Positions 8,697-17,237 of a DNA stretch of 63,160 nt are shown here, piece by piece. This DNA is from UBA6398 sp963660485 (GTDB lineage Bacteria; Bacteroidota; Bacteroidia; Bacteroidales; Bacteroidaceae): NCBI GenBank assembly GCA_963660485.1, contig CAVKYH010000010.1, positions 1-63,160 of the forward strand, given 5' to 3'. A program made the translations under genes and the position numbers. The first letter of the stretch is position 1, and each line of letters starts with the position of its first letter. The notes under the pieces are model-generated. The model did no database searches and was not told the origin of the DNA. It was given only the letters and a program-made list of their open reading frames with translations.

Positions 8697-8788
8697 GCTT
8701 TTACGAGGTCTGACCTAATTTAAATTCCGGGCCATGTAATTTAAATTAGATGCGTCGGAGTTTTTACGAGATGCCTTGTAATTTTTCC
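8697..8788. repeat. 21-bp-register array B
   Basis: Five spacers start at 8697, 8718, 8739, 8760 and 8781, each exactly 21 bp apart: GCTTTTAC, ATTTAAAT, ATTTAAAT, GTTTTTAC and ATTTTTCC. The words between them are GAGGTCTGACCTA, TCCGGGCCATGTA, TAGATGCGTCGGA and GAGATGCCTTGTA. The central 34 bp (8726-8759) are the exact reverse complement of the centre of array H (44019-44052), while the outer words of both arrays read in the same direction. It lies between two plus-strand transcription units; the rest of the 8611-8948 gap holds only a promoter. Confidence 0.92.
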
Positions 8789-8913
8789 CCTCTCTGTTTT
8801 TGCTTTTTTTCGATGCTCGTGGCATGGTAACAGAATGGCTTTTTTGCAGTCGAAGATAAGGCTGTAAACAGATTTTATGACAGCTCACCGCGGTTGTTGC
8901 CCACAAAAAAACG

Positions 8914-8922
8914 TATCTTTGC
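8914..8922 (+). promoter_or_regulatory. -7 box upstream of the DUF4494 gene
   Basis: TATCTTTGC matches TAnnTTTGC; TTG at 8894-8896 lies 17 bases upstream as a possible -33 element. The start codon is 27 bases downstream. It probably drives the run of genes from 8949 onward. Confidence 0.65.
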
Positions 8923-8948
8923 ATACTAATAATTAGACTAAAAAACAT

Positions 8949-9434
8949 ATGTACAGCTGGTTTGAATGTAAGGTAAAATATGAGAAAGAAATAGGCGAGG
9001 GTAAAGTGGCAAAACAGGCGGAAGTGTACCTGGTTGACGCATTAAACTTTACCGAGGCCGAAAAACGTATAATAAAAGAAATGAAACCCTTTATCACGGG
9101 TGAATTCGAAGTGAGTGATATCAAAAGGTCGCGCTTTGCCGAAATGTTTGAAACTACAAGCGAGAGCGCAGACAAATGGTATCAGTGCAAAATAGCGATT
9201 ACAACTCTCGACGAAAAGAAGGGCGTGGAAAAACAAGTGGCACAAACCATTTTGGTAAAGGCTTCGGATTTGCACGATGCCGTGAGACGTTTGGACGAAG
9301 GCTTGAAAACTTCAATTTCCGACTATGGCATAACGTCTGTGGCAGAAACAAAGATTCTCGATGTATACCATTATGAAGAGTCTGCGCCCGAAGGATTCGT
9401 TAAAGTGGAAAACAAAGATGCCGCAAATCAGTGA
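8949..9434 (+). CDS. DUF4494 family protein
   Basis: A 161-residue cytoplasmic protein that I recognise as the Bacteroidota family DUF4494, whose function is not known. It begins MYSWFECKVKYEKE and contains NFTEAEKRI and MFETTSESADKWYQCKI. There is no signal peptide or membrane segment. It is the first gene after a good promoter box. Its last 17 bases overlap the start of the yggS-like gene, so the two are probably translationally coupled, as is common for this pair in Bacteroidota (recalled, not checked). Confidence 0.88.
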   Translation: MYSWFECKVKYEKEIGEGKVAKQAEVYLVDALNFTEAEKRIIKEMKPFITGEFEVSDIKRSRFAEMFETTSESADKWYQCKIAITTLDEKKGVEKQVAQTILVKASDLHDAVRRLDEGLKTSISDYGITSVAETKILDVYHYEESAPEGFVKVENKDAANQ

Positions 9435-10101
9435 TGCTATTGCCGAAATAAGGGCCGAACTTCCACAAGGGGTAAATCTTGTGGCTGTTTCGAAGTTCCA
9501 CCCCGCCGAAGCCGTGAAAGAGGCTTACGAAGTGGGGCAGAGAATTTTCGGCGAAAACCGTCCGCAAGAAATGACCGCAAAGCAGGCCGTTTTGCCGGGA
9601 GATATCAAATGGCATATGATAGGGCATCTGCAAACCAACAAGGTGAAAATGATTGCCCCCTATGTGGCGATGATTGAATCGGTGGATACCGAAAAACTGC
9701 TGCGCGAAGTGAACAAACAGGCACGGCTTGTAGACAGAGTGATTCCCGTATTGCTCGAAATACATGTGGCAGCCGAAGAAACAAAGTCGGGATTTACTCC
9801 CGAGGAATGCCGCGCCATTATCGGCAGCGGCGTTCTTGAAGAACTTCAAAACGTAAGTATTCACGGATTGATGTGTATGGCTTCGCACACCGACGATGCC
9901 GCGCGCATACATTCGGATTTCGGCAAGGTAAACTCGCTTTTTGAAGAATTGAAACAGCAGTATTTCCGCAACGACAGCAATTTCGCCTGCCGTTCGTGGG
10001 GCATGAGCGAAGATTATAAGATTGCCATTGAAGAAGGTGCCAATATCATAAGAATCGGCACGCGTATCTTTGGCGAAAGAGACTATGGTAAAGTTTTTTG
10101 A
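9418..10101 (+). CDS. YggS/PROSC-family PLP-binding protein
   Basis: Pyridoxal-phosphate homeostasis protein of the YggS/PLPBP family, with an alanine-racemase-like TIM barrel but no known catalysis. The PLP-binding Lys is residue 26 in LVAVSKFHPA. Typical segments are FGENRPQEM, WHMIGHLQTNKVK, HGLMCMA, SWGMSEDY and the phosphate-binding EGANIIRIGTRIFG. The length of 227 residues fits. I chose the ATG at 9418 (MPQISDAIAEIR), which overlaps the preceding gene by 17 bases; upstream in-frame codons would push the start far into that gene. rsmG follows immediately. Confidence 0.93.
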   Translation: MPQISDAIAEIRAELPQGVNLVAVSKFHPAEAVKEAYEVGQRIFGENRPQEMTAKQAVLPGDIKWHMIGHLQTNKVKMIAPYVAMIESVDTEKLLREVNKQARLVDRVIPVLLEIHVAAEETKSGFTPEECRAIIGSGVLEELQNVSIHGLMCMASHTDDAARIHSDFGKVNSLFEELKQQYFRNDSNFACRSWGMSEDYKIAIEEGANIIRIGTRIFGERDYGKVF

Positions 10102-10102
10102 T

Positions 10103-10759
10103 ATGTGCGAAATCATCAGCAAATATTTCCCGGATATCGACGAAGCCAAATTGGCGAAATTTGAAAAGCTCGGCGATGTTTACCGTGAGTGGAACGCAAA
10201 AATCAATGTGATTTCACGAAAAGATATAGACAACTTGTATGAACATCATATACTCCATTCGCTTGCAATAGCCAAGACATTCTGTTTTCCCGACAATGCA
10301 AAAGTGTTGGACGTGGGAACTGGTGGCGGCTTCCCGGGAATTCCTCTCGCTATAATGTTTCCGAATGTGGAATTTACCCTGATTGACAGCATCGGCAAGA
10401 AACTTACAGTGGCTGATGCGGCGGCAAAAGCAGCCGGATTGGCAAATGTGAAACTTGTTCACGAGAATGCGATGGACGAAAGGGGACTGTATAATTACGT
10501 TGTGAGCAGAGCGGTGATGAATGCCGCGAGTTTGCTGAAAATGACTCTGAAAAATCTTACCCGCCCGCAAATAGGCGATACGCCCAACGGCTTGATAGTA
10601 TTGAAAGGCGGGGATTTGAGCGAAGAACTAATGGATTTGGAGCGCGTGAAATCGTTGAACAAAAGATTGAGAAAAGGTTTTATACGCACTCTGAAAATAA
10701 ACGATTTGTTCAAAGAAGACTACTACGACGAAAAGTACGTGGTGCAAATGTTTTTCTAA
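10103..10759 (+). CDS. rsmG: 16S rRNA (guanine-527 N7) methyltransferase RsmG
   Basis: Methylates G527 of 16S rRNA with S-adenosylmethionine. The 218-residue protein has the family signature WNAKINVISRKDIDNLYEHH near the N-terminus and the SAM-binding loop VLDVGTGGGFPGIPLAI. The later VVSRAVM segment is conserved in RsmG. The ATG at 10103 gives MCEIISKYFPDIDE, which aligns with the usual start; an in-frame ATG at 10085 would lie inside yggS. The start is one base after the yggS stop, so translation is probably coupled. The MBL hydrolase gene starts 15 bases after its stop. Confidence 0.94.
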   Translation: MCEIISKYFPDIDEAKLAKFEKLGDVYREWNAKINVISRKDIDNLYEHHILHSLAIAKTFCFPDNAKVLDVGTGGGFPGIPLAIMFPNVEFTLIDSIGKKLTVADAAAKAAGLANVKLVHENAMDERGLYNYVVSRAVMNAASLLKMTLKNLTRPQIGDTPNGLIVLKGGDLSEELMDLERVKSLNKRLRKGFIRTLKINDLFKEDYYDEKYVVQMFF

Positions 10760-10774
10760 CCAAAGAAAATTGTG

Positions 10775-11428
10775 ATGCTTAATATACAAGTGTTTCCCGT
10801 AAACATGATACACGAGAATTGCTACATCGTTTCCGATGAGAGCAATGAGGCTGTAATCATTGACTGCGGTGCTTTTTTTAGAGAAGACAAAGAGTGTATC
10901 CGAGAATATGTAGAAGAAAAATCATTGGAGATAAAACACCTTATCTGCACCCACGGACATTTTGATCATATACTCGGGAACGAATTTGTGTATGAAACAT
11001 ATGGATTGAAACCGGAACTGCACGCCGCAGATGCGATGTTATATAATCATTGCGGCGAACAAATAGCCCAATTCCTGGGAGAAAAATTGAACATAACGCT
11101 GCCGATATTGGGAGAGTTTGTTGACGAAAATTCTGTGATAAAGTTCGGTTCTCATGAGTTTACCGTTATTCCAACTCCCGGGCATACCCCGGGTGGAGTT
11201 TCCTATTATTGTAAGGAAGAAAACGTATTGTTTTGCGGTGATAGCCTGTTTCGTCGCAGCATTGGGCGTACAGATTTCCCCTATGGCGATGAGCAATTGC
11301 TGATACGTAAGTTGCAGGAAAACATTCTGCCTTTGCCCGATTGCACAAAAGTATTCCCGGGACACGGAACTCCCACTACAATTGGCGAAGAAAAGACGGA
11401 GAATCCATTCTTCACGACAATGTTGTAA
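10775..11428 (+). CDS. MBL-fold metal-dependent hydrolase (glyoxalase II-like)
   Basis: Metallo-beta-lactamase fold hydrolase of 217 residues. The di-metal motif HxHxDH is HGHFDH at residues 60-65. Further ligands are in PTPGHTPGGVSYY, CGDSLF and the C-terminal FPGHGTPT. The short form without the glyoxalase-specific C-terminal helices fits the YcbL/GloB2-like group that hydrolyses thioesters such as S-lactoylglutathione, but the true substrate cannot be told. The ATG at 10775 is preferred over the GTG at 10772. Position in the rsmG run suggests co-transcription. Confidence 0.88.
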   Translation: MLNIQVFPVNMIHENCYIVSDESNEAVIIDCGAFFREDKECIREYVEEKSLEIKHLICTHGHFDHILGNEFVYETYGLKPELHAADAMLYNHCGEQIAQFLGEKLNITLPILGEFVDENSVIKFGSHEFTVIPTPGHTPGGVSYYCKEENVLFCGDSLFRRSIGRTDFPYGDEQLLIRKLQENILPLPDCTKVFPGHGTPTTIGEEKTENPFFTTML

Positions 11429-11449
11429 AAATATTGCTATATCAAAGCA

Positions 11450-14400
11450 TTGAAAAAAATATCAGCGATAGTTTTAGCCGTAGTAGCCTGCGGCTATCTG
11501 TTGTTGTTGCTCATTGCAGATATGCCGTTTGTCCAAAAACAAATGGCAGAATATTTTTCCGAGACATTGGAAAAGAAATTCGGCACGGAAGTAAAAATAG
11601 GTAAGGTTCAACTTGGATTGTTTAACTCGGTAATTTTTGATGATGTAGAAATAAAAGACCAAGAAAGCCGCAAACTTTTGACAGCAGAGAAACTTTCTGC
11701 AAAAATACAATTGCGCTCGCTTGTCATAGCTCCGATAACAATTAGAACAATAGAACTTTATCGTGCCAATATTAACCTGATAAAGAAAAAGGAAGACTGC
11801 CAATATAATTTTCAATTTATAATAGATTCTCTTTCCTCAGAGAATAAGGAAGAAAAATCATCGCTTGATCTCAAAATAAAGTCGGTTATACTTAGCCGGT
11901 GCAATATAAATTACGATTTGCTAAGCAAACCTTCAAAGCGGACTTTTGATGTAAATCATCTGGCTTTTAGTAATCTCGATGCCAGCGTAGGAATTCATGT
12001 GATAAAAGGCGATAGTTTTAATGTAAAGCTGCGCAATATCGCTTTCCAAGAAAAGAGCGGATTTGTATTGGAACAATGTTATGCTAACGCTTTGATTGGA
12101 AAGAATAATATAGAGATTCCAATTCTGAAACTGAAAACGTCCACCGGAAGTTTGGAAGCGAAGAAAATATCATTGAAATCAGACGGCGATAAAAAGTATT
12201 CCGGTGGTGGAGAATTGGAACACTTTCGACTTTCTCTGAAAGATATTCGTCCTTTTTTAGGAAAAGATTTGCCGGACGAGAGATTTGACATAAGCGCTTC
12301 GGTACGCGTAAACCGTAACAGAATTACAATCCCAAATTTACGTGTGGCAGAACGCGAAAGAAACGCATTGCTGCGCGCCAAGATAGACTTTGAAAATACC
12401 CAGCGGTTCTTTGTAAATCTAAAAGAACTGAAAGCCAAGCAGAAGTTTGTAAATTCTATCGCAAAATCTTTGGAGGTAAATGAAACAGTAGGAAATTTCA
12501 TAAAAAATATAGGTGATGTAAATATTTCTGCAGAGATTTTGCGTGGAACAAAGACCACGGCAAGCGCAAAAATAGGAACAGGTATCGGAACAGGCGATGT
12601 AGCGATGAGTATTGACGAGAACAAATGTATTGATGCAAGATTTATATCCCCTAGCATTGATATAGGAAAACTCGTTGCCAATGACGATTGGGGGAAAGCC
12701 GATTTTGATGCGGAAGCAAAGATAAAAGATACAAAAGATTTTTCCTTAAAGTTGAAACTAGCAAGTTTGGAATTTAAGAAATATGTCTACAAAAATATTT
12801 CTGCGGAGGTTCAAGACAATAAGGATATATTTTCTTTTGCGGTTAATTCTCTTGATCCGAATGTAATTTTGAACGCCAAAGGAAATGTAAGCGTACAAGA
12901 TAAGCACACACCGGAGTATAAGTTGGAGGCCGTGGTTGACAAGTTTAATCCGAAAGCACTTCGTTTGAGTGAAAAATATCCTCGTGCAGATTTCTCGGCA
13001 AAGATAAACGCAGATATTAAGGGTGATGAAATAAAGAATGCTGTTGGTTCTGTTAATTTGTCGGATTTTTCTGTTGTAAATGCTGATACAACGATTCGTT
13101 TTGGAAATATCGCAATTAGTTCCAGTAAAGTTAATAATGGGAAACGTCTTGTTTTGTCGGGAAACACATGCGATGCACAACTTACGGGAAAGTTTAATAC
13201 AGAAACTTTGATGCGTAATTTTCTGCACATAGTAAATGCCCAAAACGAGGAAAAAACAATTAGTTCTGACGACAACATTTTTAATTTCAGAATGCATTTG
13301 AAAGATGTCTCGTTGTTGAATTTCCTTGTAGGCTCTGATTTAAAATTGTCCAAGGGAGGTGTGGCTTCTGGATATATGGATTCGCGTGAAGGACTGTTCC
13401 AATTAGAAGCAGCGATACCGACGGCAACAAAAGGTGAAAATAGATATTCTGATATGACTTTGTATATGAAAGGGAATAGGCAGAATACAAAGATACATCT
13501 CCATGCTTCAAAACTTTTGGAAAACGGTAAGGTTGAAATAGAATCAAATGCGGAAAATAAAAAAGGAGAACTGGAGAATAACTTGCTGTGGAATTCAACT
13601 GCGGAACATAGAAATTCGGGAGAAATATCTCATGTCATAAGAATAAATCCTGCCACACCCAATTATATAGAAACAGAGATAAAACCTTCGATTATTGTGA
13701 TAGACGATACGGTTTGGAATGTATCGGCATCAAAAGTAGTTTACGATAACTCCAAGCTATATATAGATGGATTGAGTTTCAAACATGGTAATAGTGGTCT
13801 TTCGTTAAATGGAATTGCATCTAAACTAAGCAGCGATTCTTTGCACGTAGATCTTCATAATGTCAGAATACAGAATGTGCTTGATTTTGTAGCTTTTGAT
13901 GACGTGCATTTTGATGGACAGGCAAACGGTACAGCAAACGTCTCAAATGTATTAGGCGCACCGCATGTAAATGCAGCTTTGAACGTGAAAGATTTTGTGT
14001 TCAATCACGCAACAATGGGAGATATGGTTCTTGATAGTTATTGGAACAATGATACGAAAAAAATAGAACTCTCTGCTTTGATACGCGATGGACAAAATTC
14101 TACGAACGTAAGTGGATTTGTAAATCCTGCAGAAAGTAGCATTGATTTGCGATTTATTTCTAATGGAACAAATGCTTTATTTCTAAATGATTTTTTCCCT
14201 GATGCGATGCAACTTTCGCAAGGAAGGACAACAGGACATTTGCGATTGTTCGGAAATTTGCATGCAATGAACCTTGAAGGCAGGCATGTTGTTTCTGGCC
14301 TAAAAGTACATGTAGAGCCTTTGGGCACAAATTATACGATAGAGAATGACACTGTGTATTTTTCGCCAGATTTGATATCTTTTCCGTCGTTTAGACTATA

Positions 14401-15781
14401 TGATATCTATCATAATAGTTCTCTTATGTCAGGGCGTGTAAAACATCGATCTTTACACGATTTCTCGTATGATATGGAACTTGAACCGCAAAATTTCCTT
14501 GCATACGATCAAACGCAAACTGATGAGAATTCTTCTTTTTGGGGTACTGCTTTTGTAGATGGCCATATACACATTTATGGAGGCTCCGGATTTTTTACGA
14601 CAGATGCCAATGTAACCCCGCGAAGCAAGACCTTGTTTGTCTATAATGCCGACCAACCGGAAAATGCCGACAATGTGGAATTATTACGATTTAGGAATGC
14701 CGACGAAATTAATGTTTCTTCAGATAGCATTGAGGTCGAAAAAACAGAGAAAAAGAGTGATGTAAATACAGATATTCGTTTGAATTTTAACTTGGACGTT
14801 ACTCCTGATGCAGAACTTCGAGTTATAATGGACGATAAAACCGGCAATATGATTTCGGCACATGGGCAAGGAAACATAAGCGCTCACTTTTATAATAAAG
14901 GTAGTTTTGATATGTTCGGCCTATATAATATAGAAGACGGAACATATAAGATGAAATTCCAAGACTTGATACAAAAGAATTTCATTCTTCGTAATGGAGG
15001 CAGGATAACATTCAATGGTAACCCTCTTGCTTGTGCGTTGAATTTGCAGGCAGCTTATACCATTCCTGCCGTATCGCTTGCGGGAATAAGCATGCAGGGA
15101 AGCATGCGTGATAGTTCTGTTCCTGTGGATTGTATAATGAACATTACGGGTAGCGCATTGCAGCCGTTTGTAAACTTTGATATAGATTTGCCGTCGGTGA
15201 GTTCAGAACAGAAGCAAATGGTACGTTCGCTTATTGCTACCCCCGAAGATATGAACATGCAAGCCATGTATTTATTGTCTGTAGGGCGTTTTTATACCTA
15301 TAACTACAATATTGCTAATTCTGCACAAACCCCGAGCCAGACATCGCTTGCCATGAATTCGTTTCTCTCGTCCACATTATCGTCCAATATAAACAATTTA
15401 CTGCATAATTTCGGCGAAGGCGCAAATAATTGGTCGTTCGGGACAAATCTTGCAACTGGTAACGACGGGTGGAACGACATGGATGTTGAAGGTATGTTCA
15501 CCGGGCGTTTGTTTAAGGGCAGACTTTTGATAGACGGGAACCTTGGCTATCGCGACCGCTCGGCTTATAATTCCAATTTCGTGGGAGATTTTACTGCGCG
15601 TTACCTTCTTAATCCGCGTGGTACCATTCAGCTGAAGGCTTATAACGAGAGTAATGATCGCTATTTCACTAAATCATCGATGACAACCCAAGGTGGAGGT
15701 ATTCTTTTCCGTAAAAGTTTTACCAAGGTCAAGGATCTTTTCAACAAAAACAGAGCAAAGAAAAAATCCAAGGCAAAGTAA
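11450..15781 (+). CDS. TamB-like translocation/assembly module protein (DUF490)
   Basis: A 1443-residue envelope protein. The N-terminus is a single membrane anchor (residues 4-23, ISAIVLAVVACGYLLLLLIA). A long repetitive beta-rich region follows, then a C-terminal DUF490-type domain around RITFNGNPLACALNLQAAYTIP and LPSVSSEQKQMVRSL, ending in a basic tail. This matches the TamB/AsmA-like bridge family that links inner and outer membranes and supports lipid transport and outer-membrane protein insertion. No TamA or BamA gene is next to it. The start appears to be a TTG at 11450, because the next ATG would remove the anchor; the ribosome site there is weak. It ends at a shared terminator with serS. 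Confidence 0.88.
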   Translation: MKKISAIVLAVVACGYLLLLLIADMPFVQKQMAEYFSETLEKKFGTEVKIGKVQLGLFNSVIFDDVEIKDQESRKLLTAEKLSAKIQLRSLVIAPITIRTIELYRANINLIKKKEDCQYNFQFIIDSLSSENKEEKSSLDLKIKSVILSRCNINYDLLSKPSKRTFDVNHLAFSNLDASVGIHVIKGDSFNVKLRNIAFQEKSGFVLEQCYANALIGKNNIEIPILKLKTSTGSLEAKKISLKSDGDKKYSGGGELEHFRLSLKDIRPFLGKDLPDERFDISASVRVNRNRITIPNLRVAERERNALLRAKIDFENTQRFFVNLKELKAKQKFVNSIAKSLEVNETVGNFIKNIGDVNISAEILRGTKTTASAKIGTGIGTGDVAMSIDENKCIDARFISPSIDIGKLVANDDWGKADFDAEAKIKDTKDFSLKLKLASLEFKKYVYKNISAEVQDNKDIFSFAVNSLDPNVILNAKGNVSVQDKHTPEYKLEAVVDKFNPKALRLSEKYPRADFSAKINADIKGDEIKNAVGSVNLSDFSVVNADTTIRFGNIAISSSKVNNGKRLVLSGNTCDAQLTGKFNTETLMRNFLHIVNAQNEEKTISSDDNIFNFRMHLKDVSLLNFLVGSDLKLSKGGVASGYMDSREGLFQLEAAIPTATKGENRYSDMTLYMKGNRQNTKIHLHASKLLENGKVEIESNAENKKGELENNLLWNSTAEHRNSGEISHVIRINPATPNYIETEIKPSIIVIDDTVWNVSASKVVYDNSKLYIDGLSFKHGNSGLSLNGIASKLSSDSLHVDLHNVRIQNVLDFVAFDDVHFDGQANGTANVSNVLGAPHVNAALNVKDFVFNHATMGDMVLDSYWNNDTKKIELSALIRDGQNSTNVSGFVNPAESSIDLRFISNGTNALFLNDFFPDAMQLSQGRTTGHLRLFGNLHAMNLEGRHVVSGLKVHVEPLGTNYTIENDTVYFSPDLISFPSFRLYDIYHNSSLMSGRVKHRSLHDFSYDMELEPQNFLAYDQTQTDENSSFWGTAFVDGHIHIYGGSGFFTTDANVTPRSKTLFVYNADQPENADNVELLRFRNADEINVSSDSIEVEKTEKKSDVNTDIRLNFNLDVTPDAELRVIMDDKTGNMISAHGQGNISAHFYNKGSFDMFGLYNIEDGTYKMKFQDLIQKNFILRNGGRITFNGNPLACALNLQAAYTIPAVSLAGISMQGSMRDSSVPVDCIMNITGSALQPFVNFDIDLPSVSSEQKQMVRSLIATPEDMNMQAMYLLSVGRFYTYNYNIANSAQTPSQTSLAMNSFLSSTLSSNINNLLHNFGEGANNWSFGTNLATGNDGWNDMDVEGMFTGRLFKGRLLIDGNLGYRDRSAYNSNFVGDFTARYLLNPRGTIQLKAYNESNDRYFTKSSMTTQGGGILFRKSFTKVKDLFNKNRAKKKSKAK

Positions 15782-15800
15782 AACGTAGATGTTTTGTTGA

Positions 15801-15819
15801 TAAGCTTAGACTAAGCTTA
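15801..15819. repeat. 19-bp perfect palindrome after tamB-like gene
   Basis: TAAGCTTAG and its exact complement CTAAGCTTA are separated by a single A. It lies 20 bases after the TamB-like stop and before the terminator hairpin. It is not followed by a T run. It could be an operator or simply part of the 3' untranslated region. Confidence 0.6.
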
Positions 15820-15851
15820 TTAGTTAGACTTCTTGACTACTATATAAAAAC

Positions 15852-15890
15852 AAAACCTGCGCCGCAAATATTTGCAAGCGCAGGTTTTTT
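15852..15890. terminator. Bidirectional terminator between tamB-like gene and serS
   Basis: CCTGCGC (15856-15862) pairs with GCGCAGG (15878-15884), extended by flanking A and T bases. A T run follows on the plus strand and an A run precedes it, giving a U-rich end on the minus strand as well. The two convergent genes share it. Confidence 0.88.
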
Positions 15891-15910
15891 GTATCTCGTT
15901 AAGAAAAATC

Positions 15911-17194
15911 TTATTCTTCTGTAATCATGTCAAAGCCCGTGTACGGAATGAGCGCTTTGGGTATTCGTATACCCTCGGGAGTTTGATTATCTTCAAGCAA
16001 TGCGGCAACTATACGCGGGAGTGCAAGAGCCGAACCGTTGAGTGTGTGGCAAAGTTCGATTTTCTTGTCGCTTGCACGGCGATAACGGCAATGCAGACGA
16101 TTTGCCTGGTAGGTATCGAAATTTGAAACCGAACTTACTTCCAACCATCTCTTCTGTGCTTCGGAATAAACTTCAAAGTCGAAGCATATCGAGGAGGTGA
16201 AACTCATATCGCCGCCGCAGAGACGCAATATTCTATACGGCAATTCCAATTTTACGAGCAGATTCTCTACATGGTCGAGCATCTCCTGATGACTTTGTCT
16301 TGAATGTTCAGGTTTGTCTATCCTTACGAGTTCTATTTTTGAGAACTCGTGCAAACGATTCAAGCCGCGCACGTCTTTTCCATACGAACCGGCTTCACGG
16401 CGAAAGCATTCTGTGTAAGCACAATTCTTTATCGGCAGATCTTCTTCTTTCAAAATTTCATCGCGATAAATATTGGTTACGGGAACCTCGGCTGTAGGAA
16501 TAAGATAAAGGTTATCTGTTTGGCAATGATACATCTGTCCTTCTTTGTCGGGGAGTTGTCCTGTGCCATATCCGGAATCTTCGTTCACCACTGTGGGAGG
16601 TTGTACTTCGCGATAGCCTGCTTTTGTGGCTTCGTCGAGGAAGAAGTTAATCAAAGCCCTTTGCAATCTTGCGCCTTTGCCGGTATACACAGGGAAACCC
16701 GCGCCGGAAATCTTTACGCCCAAATCAAAGTCTATGAGTTTGTACTTCTTAGCAAGTTCCCAATGGGGCAGGGGATCTTTGGGTAGCGGTTTTTCTGTAC
16801 CGCCCATTTTTTCAACCACATTATCATTGGAGTCTTTGCCCTCTGGTACTTCGGGGTAGGGAACATTGGGTATCGTGAGCAAAATCTTCTTCATTTCCTC
16901 TGCTGCAGCGTTCATTTCGGCCTCCAATTTCTTGGATTCTTCTTTTTTTGCAGCCACTTCGGCTTTCGCAGCTTCGGCCTCGTCGCGTTTTCCTTCGCGC
17001 ATAAGAGAGCCTATCTCTTTGGATTTTGCATTCATAGCCTGAAGGATAGCATCGAGTTTGCTTTGGGTTTCGCGTCGCAAATCATTTTGCTTGAGCACAG
17101 CGTCAATTGCTTCGCTTGCTCCGGCGAAATGCTTTTTCTCCAAGCCTTTTATCACACCGTCTTTGTCTTCGGTGATTTGTTTTATAGTAAGCAT
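15911..17194 (-). CDS. serS: Seryl-tRNA synthetase
   Basis: Charges tRNA-Ser (and tRNA-Sec where present) with serine. The 427-residue length is normal. The N-terminal ~110 residues form the long coiled-coil arm that contacts tRNA, rich in Glu, Lys and Ala. The class II catalytic core follows, with the motif 2 segment TECFRREAGSYGKDVRGLNR and the C-terminal motif 3 region LNGSALALPRIVAALLEDNQ. The ATG at 17194 gives MLTIKQI, usual for the family. A TATCTTTGC box lies about 30 bases upstream. Confidence 0.97.
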   Translation of the reverse strand: MLTIKQITEDKDGVIKGLEKKHFAGASEAIDAVLKQNDLRRETQSKLDAILQAMNAKSKEIGSLMREGKRDEAEAAKAEVAAKKEESKKLEAEMNAAAEEMKKILLTIPNVPYPEVPEGKDSNDNVVEKMGGTEKPLPKDPLPHWELAKKYKLIDFDLGVKISGAGFPVYTGKGARLQRALINFFLDEATKAGYREVQPPTVVNEDSGYGTGQLPDKEGQMYHCQTDNLYLIPTAEVPVTNIYRDEILKEEDLPIKNCAYTECFRREAGSYGKDVRGLNRLHEFSKIELVRIDKPEHSRQSHQEMLDHVENLLVKLELPYRILRLCGGDMSFTSSICFDFEVYSEAQKRWLEVSSVSNFDTYQANRLHCRYRRASDKKIELCHTLNGSALALPRIVAALLEDNQTPEGIRIPKALIPYTGFDMITEE

Positions 17195-17224
17195 AGCTTT
17201 ATGTTTTATATTTCGTTTCTATAT

Positions 17225-17233
17225 GCAAAGATA
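17225..17233 (-). promoter_or_regulatory. -7 box for serS
   Basis: On the minus strand this reads TATCTTTGC, a full match to TAnnTTTGC, 30 bases before the serS start. It lies only five bases beyond the stop of the upstream gene, so its -33 region would be inside that coding sequence. Confidence 0.6.
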
Positions 17234-17237
17234 AATA

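Noticed and set aside
8715..8948. Minus-strand frames through the arrays, giving a shared Asn/Leu-rich peptide end
   Set aside because: A 21-bp register keeps frame over 7 codons, so similar peptides appear by necessity. Other copies carry stops in the same frame.
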